Made by a program: the position numbers and the translations under genes. The notes under the pieces are model-generated. The model made no database searches. It worked only from the letters and a program-made list of their open reading frames with translations, and had not been told where the DNA came from. Positions 34,147 to 43,746 of a DNA stretch of 64,000 bases are shown piece after piece (position 1 is the stretch's first letter; the number at the start of each line of letters is the position of its first letter). The DNA is from Dehalococcoidia bacterium (GTDB lineage: Bacteria > Chloroflexota > Dehalococcoidia > DSTF01 > JACRBR01), in contig JADMII010000010.1 of NCBI GenBank assembly GCA_015478665.1, positions 26,679 through 90,678 on the forward strand. The letters are read 5' to 3'.

Positions 34147-35496
34147 TCACATCTCGCTGATGCCGGTGAAGTTCCACTCCCCCAGCTTGAGCGCCGGCAT
34201 GCGGCGCACGCCGCCGCCGAGGTCGCCGAGCAGCAGCATCGCCTCGCGGCCGATGGCGTCAACGTGGTTGAGCGCCTCCAGGTAGCCCTGCGTGAAGCGC
34301 ATGTTGCGCACCGGGCCGACGATCCTGCCGTCCTCGACGAGGAAGGTGCCATCGCGGGTCATGCCCGTGACGACGACGTTCAGCGGGTGCACGGTGCGCG
34401 TATACCAGAAGCGGGTGACGATGAGGCCGCGCCTGATATCGCGCACCATCTCCTCCGTCGTCGCGTCGCCCGTCGCCATGAACATGTTCATCGGGATCGG
34501 CCCGAACGTGACGCCTGCGGGGAGCGCGTGGCCCGTCGAGCGGGTGTCGCCGCCCTGCTTGCCGGCGAGGTAGCTGTCCCAGACGACGCCCTTCGCCACG
34601 CCGCGGTCGATGAGGTCGACGTGCTGTTTCGGGACGCCCTCGTAGTCGAACGGCTCGGCGATGCCGTCCGGCGACAGGCCGTCGTCCCAGATGCTCACGC
34701 TCTCTGCCATCACGCGCTCGCCGATGCGGCCGGAGAGGAAGCTCCGCTTCTCGATGAACGGCAGCGCGCTGAAGGAGAGGTACGAGAAGAAGTCCAGCAG
34801 GTCGACCGCCGCGTACGGCGTCAGCAGCACCTCGTACACGCCCGGCTCGACCGTGCGCGGGTTGACGCCTCGCAGCGTCACATCGACGGCCTCTTGCGCG
34901 ATCGCCTCGCCGTCGATGTCGCCGGCGTCCTTGCTGGCGCGCGCGGCGTACCCGCTCGACGTCTCCGACATGATGACGGTGTTGATGTCGGCCTGCGTCT
35001 GCCGGTGGTAACCCCAGACGCCCAGCGAGTTGGCGACGGCGAACTCCTGCAGGCTCGTATGGTAGGCGCCCGCCGCCGTCAGCGCCGCGCGCAGGGAGGC
35101 ATCGCAGATCTGCTGGACGACGCCCGCGCGCTCCTCCGGGCCGCAGCGGGCCGTCCGCTCGACGAACGCGTCCGCGGGCGCGATCGGCTGCGGCCGCGGC
35201 AGCGTGCGGAAGTCTTCGTTCTCCCGCTGGTGCTGCGCCAGATCGAGCGCGCGGGCGGCGACGCGGGCGAGCGCTTCAGCAGACAGTTCGTTTGTCGACG
35301 CCACGCCGATCTTCCGGCCGATGACGGCGCGCACCCGAACGTCGACGTCGCTCTGCTCGACGTTCTGATGAATGTAGTTGTTGGCGAAGCGCGTCAGGGC
35401 AGAGTCGTTCGCGAAGACTTCGACTTCCGTCTGGTCCGCGCGGCTCGCGCCCAGGACCGCCTCGGCGATGCGCTTGAGTTCGCCTTCACCGAGCAT
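34147..35496 (-). CDS. pmbA: TldD/PmbA family protein, PmbA type
   Basis: A 449-residue protein of the TldD/PmbA modulator-of-gyrase family. PmbA-like segments are AGKQGGDTRSTGH, SLGVWGYHRQTQADINTVIMS and FEYEGVP-type motifs. The zinc HExxxH of TldD is not seen, so this is probably the non-catalytic PmbA partner or a single-component homologue. TldD/PmbA act as a heterodimeric protease on unfolded peptides and RiPP precursors. No TldD partner is in view. Confidence 0.85.
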   Translation of the reverse strand: MLGEGELKRIAEAVLGASRADQTEVEVFANDSALTRFANNYIHQNVEQSDVDVRVRAVIGRKIGVASTNELSAEALARVAARALDLAQHQRENEDFRTLPRPQPIAPADAFVERTARCGPEERAGVVQQICDASLRAALTAAGAYHTSLQEFAVANSLGVWGYHRQTQADINTVIMSETSSGYAARASKDAGDIDGEAIAQEAVDVTLRGVNPRTVEPGVYEVLLTPYAAVDLLDFFSYLSFSALPFIEKRSFLSGRIGERVMAESVSIWDDGLSPDGIAEPFDYEGVPKQHVDLIDRGVAKGVVWDSYLAGKQGGDTRSTGHALPAGVTFGPIPMNMFMATGDATTEEMVRDIRRGLIVTRFWYTRTVHPLNVVVTGMTRDGTFLVEDGRIVGPVRNMRFTQGYLEALNHVDAIGREAMLLLGDLGGGVRRMPALKLGEWNFTGISEM

Positions 35497-35589
35497 CGGC
35501 CCCGCGCTTCCGTACGCTGCCCCGCGGTGCGTCCGCGCCGCGCGGTCGTATGACTATCGCCCATTCCTTGCGGGTCATCAACCCCGACG

Positions 35590-36285
35590 TCAGTCGGCGC
35601 GCGCCCAGACGAGGCAGCGGACCGCAGCGACGCCGCAAGCACGGAGCGCTTCCGCGCAGGCATCGAGCGTGGCGCCGGTGGTGGCGACGTCGTCGACCAG
35701 CAGCAGCCGCCGTCCGTCGACGCGCTCGAGGTCCGCGGCGAAGGCGCCGCGCATGATCGCCAGACGCTCGTCGCGGTGCATCGTCGTCACCAGCGGCGCC
35801 GTGTTCCGGACACGACGTAGCGCCCGTCGGTCGAGGGGCAGCCCGGAGCGGCGCGCGAGCCAGCCGGCGAGCATCGCCGCCTGGTTGTAGCCGCGCGAGC
35901 GCTCGCGGCTGTGATGCAGCGGCACCGGCACGATGAGATCGGCATCGTCGTCCGCCGCATGGGCGGCCATCAACCGCGCCATCGGCTCGGCGAGCGCGGT
36001 CATGCCCTCGTACTTCAGTTCGTGCACGAGCCGGCGCGCCCCCGCCTCCATCACGTACGCCGCACGCAGCCCGTCGAACGCCGGCGGCGATGCGCGGCAG
36101 TGTCGGCAGGGCCGGCTGCGCGGCGATGCCATCCAGCAGCGCGGGCAGCGGCCGCCATCGGCGGCCGGCAAGGCACCGGCGCAGGCGTCGCAGAGCAACG
36201 TGCCGCCGCGCTGGCAGAGCGCGCACTGCGGCGGGAAGACGAGGTCGATCGCCCCGCGGGACAGGCGGCCGAGAAGCTGCATCAT
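35590..36285 (-). CDS. ComF family phosphoribosyltransferase-like protein
   Basis: A 231-residue ComF protein. The N-terminal zinc finger has CALCQRGGTLLCDAC and CPRCW...CRHC cysteine pairs. The PRTase part contains VPVPLHHSRERSRGYNQAAMLA and the PRPP loop LLLVDDVATTGATLDAC. ComF family members support natural transformation in some bacteria; elsewhere the role is not known. Confidence 0.92.
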   Translation of the reverse strand: MMQLLGRLSRGAIDLVFPPQCALCQRGGTLLCDACAGALPAADGGRCPRCWMASPRSRPCRHCRASPPAFDGLRAAYVMEAGARRLVHELKYEGMTALAEPMARLMAAHAADDDADLIVPVPLHHSRERSRGYNQAAMLAGWLARRSGLPLDRRALRRVRNTAPLVTTMHRDERLAIMRGAFAADLERVDGRRLLLVDDVATTGATLDACAEALRACGVAAVRCLVWARAD

Positions 36286-36402
36286 CGCTGCCGGCGAGTA
36301 TACGGAGCGGTGACGGCCGACGCGAAGACCACCGTGCAGCGCCGGCGCTCCGGGAACGGGTGGGTAGTGTAATTCGGCGCTTCGGTGCGTAGACTGTCAG
36401 GG

Positions 36403-36786
36403 ATGAGACGTGGCAGGCCGCCGCACCCCGATGTCCTGACTCCACGCCAGTGGGAAGTGCTCGAGCTCGTGCGCGAGGGGCGCTCGAACGGCGAGATCGG
36501 CCGCGCCCTCGGCATCAGCCGCGACGGCGCGAAGTTCCACGTATCGGAAATCCTCACGAAGCTCGGCGTGACCAGCCGCGACGAGGCGGCGGAGTGGCGG
36601 GGCGAGCCAGCTCCCGCGCGTACCGCCGGCTCGCTTCAGGCCCAGGCGCCGGTGTTGGCGACGTTCGCCGGCCGCGACCCAGGCGCTCGCCGCGCCACGA
36701 CGCCGGCGCGCCGCTACGCACGCATCGCCCGAACGGCGCCGCGCGCGGTCGCCGGCACGCCGGACTGGAGGCAACGAGCCGCATGA
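36403..36786 (+). CDS. LuxR-type helix-turn-helix protein
   Basis: About 127 residues. The N-terminal HTH ([54 protein letters not shown]) matches the GerE/LuxR domain. There is no receiver domain; the C-terminal half is a basic Ala/Arg-rich tail. I take the ATG at 36403 ([11 protein letters not shown]). Its TGA overlaps the clpP ATG (ATGA), so it may control clpP and be made with it. Confidence 0.78.
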   Translation: MRRGRPPHPDVLTPRQWEVLELVREGRSNGEIGRALGISRDGAKFHVSEILTKLGVTSRDEAAEWRGEPAPARTAGSLQAQAPVLATFAGRDPGARRATTPARRYARIARTAPRAVAGTPDWRQRAA

Positions 36787-37406
36787 TCATCCCATCCGTC
36801 ATCGAGACGAGCCCGCGCGGCGAGCGGGCGTTCGACATCTACTCGCTGCTGCTCCGGGAGCGCATCGTCTTCCTCGGCAGCGCCATCGACGACCAGATCG
36901 CCAACCTGATCATCGCCGAGATCCTCTATCTGGACCGCGAGGATCCGGAGAAGGACATCAACCTGTACATCCATTCGCCGGGCGGCAGCATCGAAGCCGG
37001 CCTCGCCATCTACGACACGATGGAGCTTGCGCACGCCGACGTGGCGACGTTCGCCGTCGGCGTCACGGCGAGCATGGGCAGCGTGCTGCTCTCGTCGGGT
37101 GCGAAGGGCAAGCGCTATGCGATGCCGCACGCGACGGTGCACATGCACCAGGCGCTGATCGCCGGTGGCGGCATCCAGGGACAGTCGTCGGATATCGAGA
37201 TCCAGGCGCGCGAGATCCTGCGCCTGAACAGTCTGATCTGGGACATCGTCTCGAAGAATACGGGCCAGCCGGACGAGCGCATCCGCAAGGACTTCGACCG
37301 CGACTTCTTCATGACGCCGGAGCAGGCGAGGGACTACGGGATGATCGACGAGATCCTCACCGTCCCGGCGATCGAGCCGCGCCAGCCGGCCGGCCTGCGG
37401 CCGTAG
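36783..37406 (+). CDS. clpP: ATP-dependent Clp protease proteolytic subunit
   Basis: A 207-residue ClpP serine peptidase. The catalytic serine is in [17 protein letters not shown], the histidine in [10 protein letters not shown], and the aspartate lies in [41 protein letters not shown] is the conserved strand. The C-terminal tail (PRQPAGLRP) is short. Starts four bases inside the LuxR-HTH gene. Confidence 0.95.
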   Translation: MIIPSVIETSPRGERAFDIYSLLLRERIVFLGSAIDDQIANLIIAEILYLDREDPEKDINLYIHSPGGSIEAGLAIYDTMELAHADVATFAVGVTASMGSVLLSSGAKGKRYAMPHATVHMHQALIAGGGIQGQSSDIEIQAREILRLNSLIWDIVSKNTGQPDERIRKDFDRDFFMTPEQARDYGMIDEILTVPAIEPRQPAGLRP

Positions 37407-37494
37407 GAGCGGCGCGCGGCGCGTCGTCGAGCGGCTATGGTCACGCGTGCCATTCGCCAGCAGATGGCGGACAACGCCCGGGCCGGCGGACTGC

Positions 37495-38331
37495 TCAGCC
37501 GAAGATCGGAAGCCCCTTCAGCTCGGCGAGCTGCCAGATCTCGAAGTCCGGCGTCACACCCTCGCCGCCGCCGAACTCGCCGAGCGCGCGGCCCGTCTCG
37601 GCGCGCGTCGCCGGCCGCAACCCGCCCGACGGCCCTTCGCCGACCTCCTCCGGCTCGTGCCGGCGGTCGGGCCGGCGGACGCGCCGCCAGATCGCTGTCA
37701 TGCCGAGCGCCTGGGCCGCCTGCACGTCGGCCTTCAGTGAGTCGCCGACCATCGCCGTCTCGCGCGGTTCGATCCGCATGGCGTCGAAGACGTGCTCGAA
37801 GATGCGCGGGTGCGGCTTCATGTAGCCGACATCGCAGGAGACGGCCGTCGCCTCGAAGTAGGCGTCGAGCCCCAGCTCGCGCAGCTCTTCGTCGAACCGT
37901 GAGCCGCCGAAGACGCGGTTGGTGACGCAGCCCAGCCGCCAGCCGCGCTCGCGCAGCCAGTCGAGCGTGCTGAAGGCGTCGTCGAACATCGTGCGTCCGA
38001 GCGTCAGGCCGCCGAGGTTCCAGGCGTCCCACAGCCGGCACGCCTGCGCGTAGTCGATTTCGAGGCCGCTCGCCGCCGCGATCTCGCGCACCACCGCATT
38101 GAAGTCCGGGCTGACGCAGTCCGACTCGTATGCGGCGCGGTCGGCGCGCTCGACGCCGAGCCGGATCTCGCGGCCGAGGAAGCGCATCGGCCCCTCGAAC
38201 GGCACGCCCCACTCTGCGAGCAGGCCGCTGATGCGGCGCATCGTCTCGCCGCGGATGACGTCGGTCGGCGGCAGCTCGGGGAAGTGCCAGAGCGTATCGC
38301 CGAGGTCGAAGAGGACGTTGCGGATGGGCAT
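37495..38331 (-). CDS. HAD-superfamily hydrolase
   Basis: A 278-residue haloacid dehalogenase-type protein. Motif I is LFDLGDTLW (nucleophile Asp, residue about 9; the usual DxD second acid is D-T), motif II lies in CVTNRVFGGSR, motif III in GYMKPHPRIFEH and motif IV in AMVGDSLKADVQAAQALGM. This C1-cap type commonly dephosphorylates small metabolites. The 34-residue N-terminal extension to 38433 is arginine-rich and rejected; the ATG at 38331 gives the standard start. An unusual tail after about residue 235 ends in IWQLAELKGLP. Confidence 0.9.
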   Translation of the reverse strand: MPIRNVLFDLGDTLWHFPELPPTDVIRGETMRRISGLLAEWGVPFEGPMRFLGREIRLGVERADRAAYESDCVSPDFNAVVREIAAASGLEIDYAQACRLWDAWNLGGLTLGRTMFDDAFSTLDWLRERGWRLGCVTNRVFGGSRFDEELRELGLDAYFEATAVSCDVGYMKPHPRIFEHVFDAMRIEPRETAMVGDSLKADVQAAQALGMTAIWRRVRRPDRRHEPEEVGEGPSGGLRPATRAETGRALGEFGGGEGVTPDFEIWQLAELKGLPIFG

Positions 38332-39187
38332 GCCGATCGAGGATAGCGGGCGGCCGGCGTCAGCGCACGGACGGCGTGAGCGTCCCGCGGCCGGCGGCCG
38401 AGCAGGAGCCGTGGCGCGGCACGCTCGAAGCACACCGTTCCTCGTGCGGCGGGGGCCGCGAGCATCCAGCGTTGGCGGCGATGCCTTCCGGCTGAACTGC
38501 CCTGGCGACCAGCGAGCGCCACCCCCGGAACGGACGTACAGAAGCCAGCGTCAGTGGCGGGGGGCGCTGGCTTCCGACTCAGGTTGGAGGGGACAGATCG
38601 CTTCGTTCCCCGGTTCCATCATCGGCCGCGCGGACGCGATCTGTCGCCGCGCCGCTCCGGCAGGCGAATCGCGCCGGCATGCGGAGGGGCGGCGACGCGT
38701 GCAGCGTCCGGCGGAATGGCGGCGACGCGAACCGCCGCCCCGGGTATGGGGAGGACAAATGTTCCATACGGGTGGCATCGCAGGACGACGCGGTCCTCCG
38801 AGAGCGCTGTGCTGGATTTTCATCTCGAGAGTATGGCGTCGGCCGGAGACGGCAATAACCGATACATCCATCGTAGCCGGTAGTCGGACGGAGACCCGCG
38901 ATGAGGTCGGCGCCGTCGGTGAAGTGCCGGTACAGCGTGGCGGTCCCCGAATCGAGCAGCGTATCGAACATCGCGTGGGCGAGGGCGCGGCAGGCGTCGT
39001 GCGAACGCATTGAGTCCAGCGCCGCAGCCGCTTGCACCGTGATCCGTCGGCGGCACGTCCCCGGACGCCGCAGCGCCCCTCGCTGTCCGGCGCCGAAGGC
39101 GCTGTGCCGGCAGCCGCCGCAGCGCGACGCCCGCAGAGCAGCCCGCCCGCGACCAACTCCCGGCGAGGCCCATGCTATCCTGCATGC
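38332..39187. other. Gap with a TetR-like HTH remnant, otherwise no gene
   Basis: No convincing intact gene. On the minus strand around 38885-39010, SGTATLYRHFTDGADLIAGL matches the DNA-binding helix region of TetR regulators (usual pattern GVSTATLYRHFPxKxxLL). The preceding and following parts do not continue as a TetR protein, so this looks like a decayed fragment. The rest is GC-rich with long shadow frames only. Confidence 0.35.
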
Positions 39188-39769
39188 GTGAGCAGCCCCG
39201 ATACCGCCTGGCCGCATCGACCCGCACTCACCGCCCGCATCAGCTCCCGCTGGCGCCGCGACCTCGTCTTCTTCTTCGTCGCCGCCGTCGTGATCGCGCT
39301 CGACCAGCTGACGAAGTGGCTGATCCGCTCGCATCTCGGCCTCTACGAGTCGTGGCCGGTGGGCAGCCAAGTTGGCTTCGTGCACGTCCTCAACAGCGGC
39401 GCCGCCTTCGGCATCCTGCAGGGACAGACGTCATTCCTCATCGTCACGAGCCTGCTCGGCCTCGGCGCCATCCTCCTGTATTACGTCTACCCACCGATGG
39501 ATCACGGCATCATCCGCCTCGCCTTGGGCATGCAGCTGGGCGGCGCCATCGGCAACCTGTCCGACCGCATCCGCGTCGGCGCCGTGACGGACTTCATCCA
39601 CGTCGGCCGCTTCCCCACCTTCAACATCGCCGATGCGAGCATCACGACGAGCGTCATCGTCGTGCTGCTCTTCTTCGCCTTCCAGGAGGACGTCGCGGCG
39701 AAGGAGCGCGCTGCTGCGACCTCCCCGCCGCCGCCCGATGCCGGCGCCGACGCCACCCCTGACGACTGA
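39188..39769 (+). CDS. lspA: Lipoprotein signal peptidase
   Basis: A 193-residue inner-membrane aspartyl peptidase that removes lipoprotein signals. Four membrane helices; motifs are VIALDQLTKWLIRSHL, VHVLNSGAAFGILQGQ, LGGAIGNLSDRIRVGAVTDFI (first catalytic Asp in the NLxDR box) and FPTFNIADASIT (second Asp). A GTG at 39188 is the likely start; a TATCCT element 13 bases before it suggests a very short leader. The window encodes at least five lipoproteins. Overlaps the rluD start by 32 bases. Confidence 0.94.
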   Translation: MSSPDTAWPHRPALTARISSRWRRDLVFFFVAAVVIALDQLTKWLIRSHLGLYESWPVGSQVGFVHVLNSGAAFGILQGQTSFLIVTSLLGLGAILLYYVYPPMDHGIIRLALGMQLGGAIGNLSDRIRVGAVTDFIHVGRFPTFNIADASITTSVIVVLLFFAFQEDVAAKERAAATSPPPPDAGADATPDD

Positions 39770-40655
39770 GTTCGTCGCCGATGCCAGCGCCGAGCGCCTC
39801 GACGTCTTCGTCGCCCGGCGCCTGCCCGAGCTGACGCGCTCGCGCGTGCGGCGCCTGATCGATGGCGGCCACGTGCGCGTCGACGGCGCCGGCGCGAAGC
39901 CCGGCCTGCGGCTCAACGCAGGGCAGCGTGTCACCGTCGAGCTGCCACCGCCCGTGCCCGCCGCAGCGCAGCCAGAGCCGATCCCGCTCGACGTCATCTT
40001 CGAGGACGCCGACCTGATCGTCATCAACAAGCCGGCTGGCATGACGGTGCATCCGGCGCCGGGCCACACCGCCGCGACGCTTGTGAACGCTGTCCTGGCG
40101 CACAGCGACGACCTCTCGGGCGTCGGCGGCGTCATCCGGCCGGGCATCGTGCATCGGCTCGACCGCGACACGTCAGGCATCATCGTCGTCGCGAAGAACG
40201 ACGCCACGCACAACGCGCTCGCCGGCCAACTGAAGGAGCGCCAGGTCGAGAAGACCTACGTCGCGCTTGTCGAGGGCACACCGCAGCCGCCTGCAGGCAC
40301 CATCGATGCGCCGATCGCGCGCGACCCGCGCAACCGTCAGCGCATGGCGATCGTCGAGGGCGGGCGTGAGGCGGTGACGGCGTACACGCTCATCGAGCGC
40401 TCCCGTGGCGTCTCGCTCGTCGAAGCGCGCCCGAAGACCGGCCGCACGCACCAGATCCGCGTCCATCTCGCCGCCATCGGCCACCCGATCGTCGGCGACC
40501 GGGTGTACGGCCACGCCTCAGCGCTCGTCGCGCGCCAGTTCCTGCACGCGCGGCGAATCGCCTTCACGCATCCACGCACGGGCGAGCGCGTCGAGTTCGA
40601 GGCGCCGCTGCCGGAAGACCTGCGGCGGACGCTGGAGGCGGCGCGCCGACTGTAG
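39738..40655 (+). CDS. rluD: 23S rRNA pseudouridine synthase, RluD family
   Basis: A 305-residue pseudouridine synthase. The N-terminal S4-like domain (LDVFVARRLPELTRSRVRRLIDGGHVRVDG) precedes the catalytic domain: PAGMTVHPAPGHTAATLVNAVL, the catalytic aspartate in GIVHRLDRDTSG and RTHQIRVHLAAIGHPIVGD. It modifies uridines in helix 69 of large-subunit rRNA. The ATG at 39738 is inside lspA, so translation is coupled. Confidence 0.92.
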   Translation: MPAPTPPLTTEFVADASAERLDVFVARRLPELTRSRVRRLIDGGHVRVDGAGAKPGLRLNAGQRVTVELPPPVPAAAQPEPIPLDVIFEDADLIVINKPAGMTVHPAPGHTAATLVNAVLAHSDDLSGVGGVIRPGIVHRLDRDTSGIIVVAKNDATHNALAGQLKERQVEKTYVALVEGTPQPPAGTIDAPIARDPRNRQRMAIVEGGREAVTAYTLIERSRGVSLVEARPKTGRTHQIRVHLAAIGHPIVGDRVYGHASALVARQFLHARRIAFTHPRTGERVEFEAPLPEDLRRTLEAARRL

Positions 40656-40721
40656 GGTGCCGTGGTTGGCTTTGGGGCACCGTGGCAGCATCCCGCCGCC
40701 CGCATCACCCACAGCGGGCGT

Positions 40722-43544
40722 TCACAACAGGTTTAGCGGGTCGACATCGACCGTCCACCCGGGCGGCAGGACGAAGTCACGGATCAGCGACGCCGGGTCG
40801 CGGCCACGCAGCAGCACGTGCCAGCGCCAGCGGCCACGCACGCGCTCGAAGAACGCCGGCGCCGCCGGCAGCACGTCGATCTCGCTGCCCAGCTCGCGCC
40901 GGCGCTCGTCGACCGCGCGATGCATGCGGGCCGCCTCTTCGCGCGCGAACCGCAGGTTCGTGTGCGAGAACAGCAGCCGCGTGAGCCGGCCGAACGGCGG
41001 ATAGCCCAGACGCCCGCGCGCGTCGAGCTCCCTCGCGACGAAGCCGTCGTAGTCGTAGCGCGCCGCGGCGGCGACGGCGTCGTGGTCCGGCGTATACGTC
41101 TGGACGATGACACGCCCCGGCCGCTCGCCGCGACCCGCCCGGCCGGCGACCTGCGTGATCAGCTGGAACACGCGCTCGCCGGCGCGAAAGTCCGGCAGAT
41201 GCAACCCGACATCGGCGCTGATCACGCCGACGACGGTGACGGCCGGCAGGTCCAGGCTCTTCGCCACCATCTGCGTGCCGATGAGGATGTCGGCATCGCG
41301 CGCGAGGAAGCGGGCGAGGATCCGCTCGTGCGCGCCGCGGCTGCGCGTCACGTCGCGATCCCAGCGGAGCAGGCGCGCGTGCGGGAAGGCGCGCGCCGCC
41401 TCCGCCTCCACCTTCTCGATGCCGGCGCCCAGCAGTCGCACGCGCGGGCTGCCGCACTGCCGGCAGGCGGCGGGCAGTGCCGCGCGACGATTGCACTGAT
41501 GGCAGACGAGCCGGTCGTACTGGCGATGGAACGTCAGCGCCAGGCTGCACGAAGGACAGAACGGCACGTTGCCGCAGTCGCGGCACTGGACGTGATTGGC
41601 CAACCCGCGCCGGTTGAGGAAGAGCAGCACCTGCTCGTCGCGCGCCACCGCCTCCTCGACCGCCTCCCGCAACTCGCGGCTGAACATGCTCTTGTTGCCG
41701 GCGTGCAACTCCTCGCGCAGGTCGACGACGCGGATCGACGGCATCGCCGGCGACGCGACCGGCCGCCCCACGCCCGCTGCGTCGACCACCGGCCGCACCC
41801 GGTCCGGCAGCGTCAGCAACGTCGAGGCGCCGCGGTCCGCGCGTTCCATCGAGACCACGTCCGGCGTGGCGCTGCCGAGCACGACGACGGCCGATGTGAG
41901 GCGCGCCAGCTCGAGCGCCACGTCGCGCGCATGGTAGCGGGGCATCACCTCCGACTGCTTGTACGTCGGCTCGTGCTCTTCGTCGACGACGATCAGCCCG
42001 ACGTCCGGCTGCGGCGCGAAGACCGCCGACCGCGCGCCGATCACCACGTCATACGCGCCGCGCGCGATGCCGTGCCACTGGTCGAACAGCTCACCGTCGC
42101 TGAGGCCGCTGTGCAGCACCGCCACGCGGTCGAAGCGCTCGCGGAAGCGGCGCAGCGTCTGCGGCGTCAGCGCGATCTCCGGCACGAGCACGATCGCCCG
42201 GCGGCCGTCGGCGATGCAGCGGGCGAGCGCTTCGAGATAGACCTCCGTCTTGCCGCTGCCCGTCACGCCGTGGAGCAGGAAGGTGCGATGCGCGTGCGCA
42301 TCAAGCGCCGCCGCCACTGCGGCCGCCGCTGTCGCCTGCGCCGCGAGCAGCTCCGCCGGCGGCCGCTGCACGACAGCCTGATCCGCGAGCGGGTCGCGCT
42401 CGACCGCGCGCGCGTGCACCGTCGCCACGCCGAGGTCCGTGAGCCAGCGAACGGTGGCGGCGTCGACGCTCAGCTCAGCCCGCAACTCCGGCAACGGCCG
42501 CGCGCCGGCATCGAGCGCCGCGATGGCCGCATGCGCCTGCACCGAGCGGCGGCTGCGCCGGAGCCGTCGCACCTCCTCCGCCGCCTCGAGCGGCGCGGCG
42601 ACAAGCGCGACGTTGTCGGCGTTGCGATCGTAACGGACGACGCCGGCGCGCACGAGGCGATCGAGGTTCGCGCGCCCGCCGGCGATGCGCGCCGCCGCCG
42701 CGACAGGGAGCGCGCCGTTCTGCAGCAGCTGCTCGACGACATCGCTGCGCCGCGAGCGCTTCGGCGGCTCCGTCGCATCGATGCGGCGGCGCGCCTCCGG
42801 CAGCGGCACGGCGAGCGCCACCACCTCCAGCGTCCGCGCCGCGATCCGCGGCCGCGCCAGCTCGTACGCGCGGGCGATCAGGCCGCGCTGTTCGAGCTGC
42901 GACAGCGGCGCCTCGATGGCGGCGAACGTGAGATCCGCCCGCAGATCGTCGATCTCAATCTCGCGGTGCGCGGCGACCGCCGCCAGCGCCTCCCGCTGCC
43001 TCGGCGTCAGGTCGAGGCCGTCGACCTGCGCGGCGTCAACGAGCGGCCGGACGATGGTGACCGGCTTGCGCTCGAAGCCGGGCGGCAGCATCAGCGCCAC
43101 GGCATCAAACAGCGGCGCCAGGTAGCGCTCGCTGATCCAGATCGCGAGGGCGGTGCGCTCAGGGCTGACGAGCGCCGCCGTGCCGATGACCGACTTGATC
43201 GGCCGGATCTTCTCCGGCGGCGAGAACACCGGCGTCTCGTGCACTTCGACGACGACGCCCTGGACGACGCGGCGCCCGAACGGCACATACACCGCGCAGC
43301 CGACCCGCACGTCGAGGCCGTCCGGGACCAGGTAACTGAACGCCTGGCGATGCGGGAACGTCGTATGGACCGCAACTTCGGCGTAGAGCCGGACTGCCGA
43401 CGCGACGCCGCCACCCGCAGCGCCTGCAGGCGCGCCGACGGAAGCATCGCTTGTGCCGGAGCCTGCGAACGGATCGAGCACGAGATCACCCGCAGCGCCT
43501 GCAGGCGCGCCGACGGAAGCATCGCGGTCGGACGTGGCCATCAT
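40722..43544 (-). CDS. priA: Primosomal protein N' (replication restart helicase)
   Basis: About 940 residues. From the N-terminus: DNA-binding domain (VAVHTTFPHRQAFSYLVPDGLDVRVGCAVYVPFGRRVV), a winged-helix middle, the helicase core (Walker A HGVTGSGKTEVYLE; DEEH box VVDEEHEPTYKQSE), and a two-zinc insertion CRDCGNVPFCPSC ... CHQC ... CRQC. PriA reloads the replisome at collapsed forks. The first 55 residues are unusual: a 12-residue segment DASVGAPAGAAG occurs twice, separated by DLVLDPFAGSGTS, which looks like DNA-methyltransferase motif I. I use the ATG at 43544 since no good start codon follows the repeats. Confidence 0.92.
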   Translation of the reverse strand: MMATSDRDASVGAPAGAAGDLVLDPFAGSGTSDASVGAPAGAAGGGVASAVRLYAEVAVHTTFPHRQAFSYLVPDGLDVRVGCAVYVPFGRRVVQGVVVEVHETPVFSPPEKIRPIKSVIGTAALVSPERTALAIWISERYLAPLFDAVALMLPPGFERKPVTIVRPLVDAAQVDGLDLTPRQREALAAVAAHREIEIDDLRADLTFAAIEAPLSQLEQRGLIARAYELARPRIAARTLEVVALAVPLPEARRRIDATEPPKRSRRSDVVEQLLQNGALPVAAAARIAGGRANLDRLVRAGVVRYDRNADNVALVAAPLEAAEEVRRLRRSRRSVQAHAAIAALDAGARPLPELRAELSVDAATVRWLTDLGVATVHARAVERDPLADQAVVQRPPAELLAAQATAAAAVAAALDAHAHRTFLLHGVTGSGKTEVYLEALARCIADGRRAIVLVPEIALTPQTLRRFRERFDRVAVLHSGLSDGELFDQWHGIARGAYDVVIGARSAVFAPQPDVGLIVVDEEHEPTYKQSEVMPRYHARDVALELARLTSAVVVLGSATPDVVSMERADRGASTLLTLPDRVRPVVDAAGVGRPVASPAMPSIRVVDLREELHAGNKSMFSRELREAVEEAVARDEQVLLFLNRRGLANHVQCRDCGNVPFCPSCSLALTFHRQYDRLVCHQCNRRAALPAACRQCGSPRVRLLGAGIEKVEAEAARAFPHARLLRWDRDVTRSRGAHERILARFLARDADILIGTQMVAKSLDLPAVTVVGVISADVGLHLPDFRAGERVFQLITQVAGRAGRGERPGRVIVQTYTPDHDAVAAAARYDYDGFVARELDARGRLGYPPFGRLTRLLFSHTNLRFAREEAARMHRAVDERRRELGSEIDVLPAAPAFFERVRGRWRWHVLLRGRDPASLIRDFVLPPGWTVDVDPLNLL
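43412..43525. repeat. Two exact 39-bp direct repeats within the priA 5' end
   Basis: Copies at 43412-43450 and 43487-43525 are identical over 39 bp, with a 36-bp unique spacer (75-bp, 25-codon period). Each copy contains the 14-bp palindrome GCGCCTGCAGGCGC. In the priA frame the copies encode DASVGAPAGAAG. Confidence 0.9.
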
Positions 43545-43746
43545 GTCGTGATCGTAGCGCCACGGACACGCCGGCGGAGCGTCTCTCGTGTCATGCCCGA
43601 CCCCGTCCCGACGACGCGCCCGCGCCCGCCTGCTGCGGTTCCGTGAAGGCGGCGATCGGCGGGCGGGGGCTCGTTGGGGCGGAACGCGCCGGGGCGGACG
43701 CCGTCCGCGGACGCGAAAACGGGAAGGCAGCATCCTGCCGGCCGGC

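Noticed and set aside
43412..43525. CRISPR-like repeat-spacer pattern
   Set aside because: Only two copies, inside an open frame, with no cas genes.
40818..43646. 942-residue plus-strand frame opposite priA
   Set aside because: Arg/Ala/His-rich antisense frame with no domain; priA on the other strand has all its motifs.
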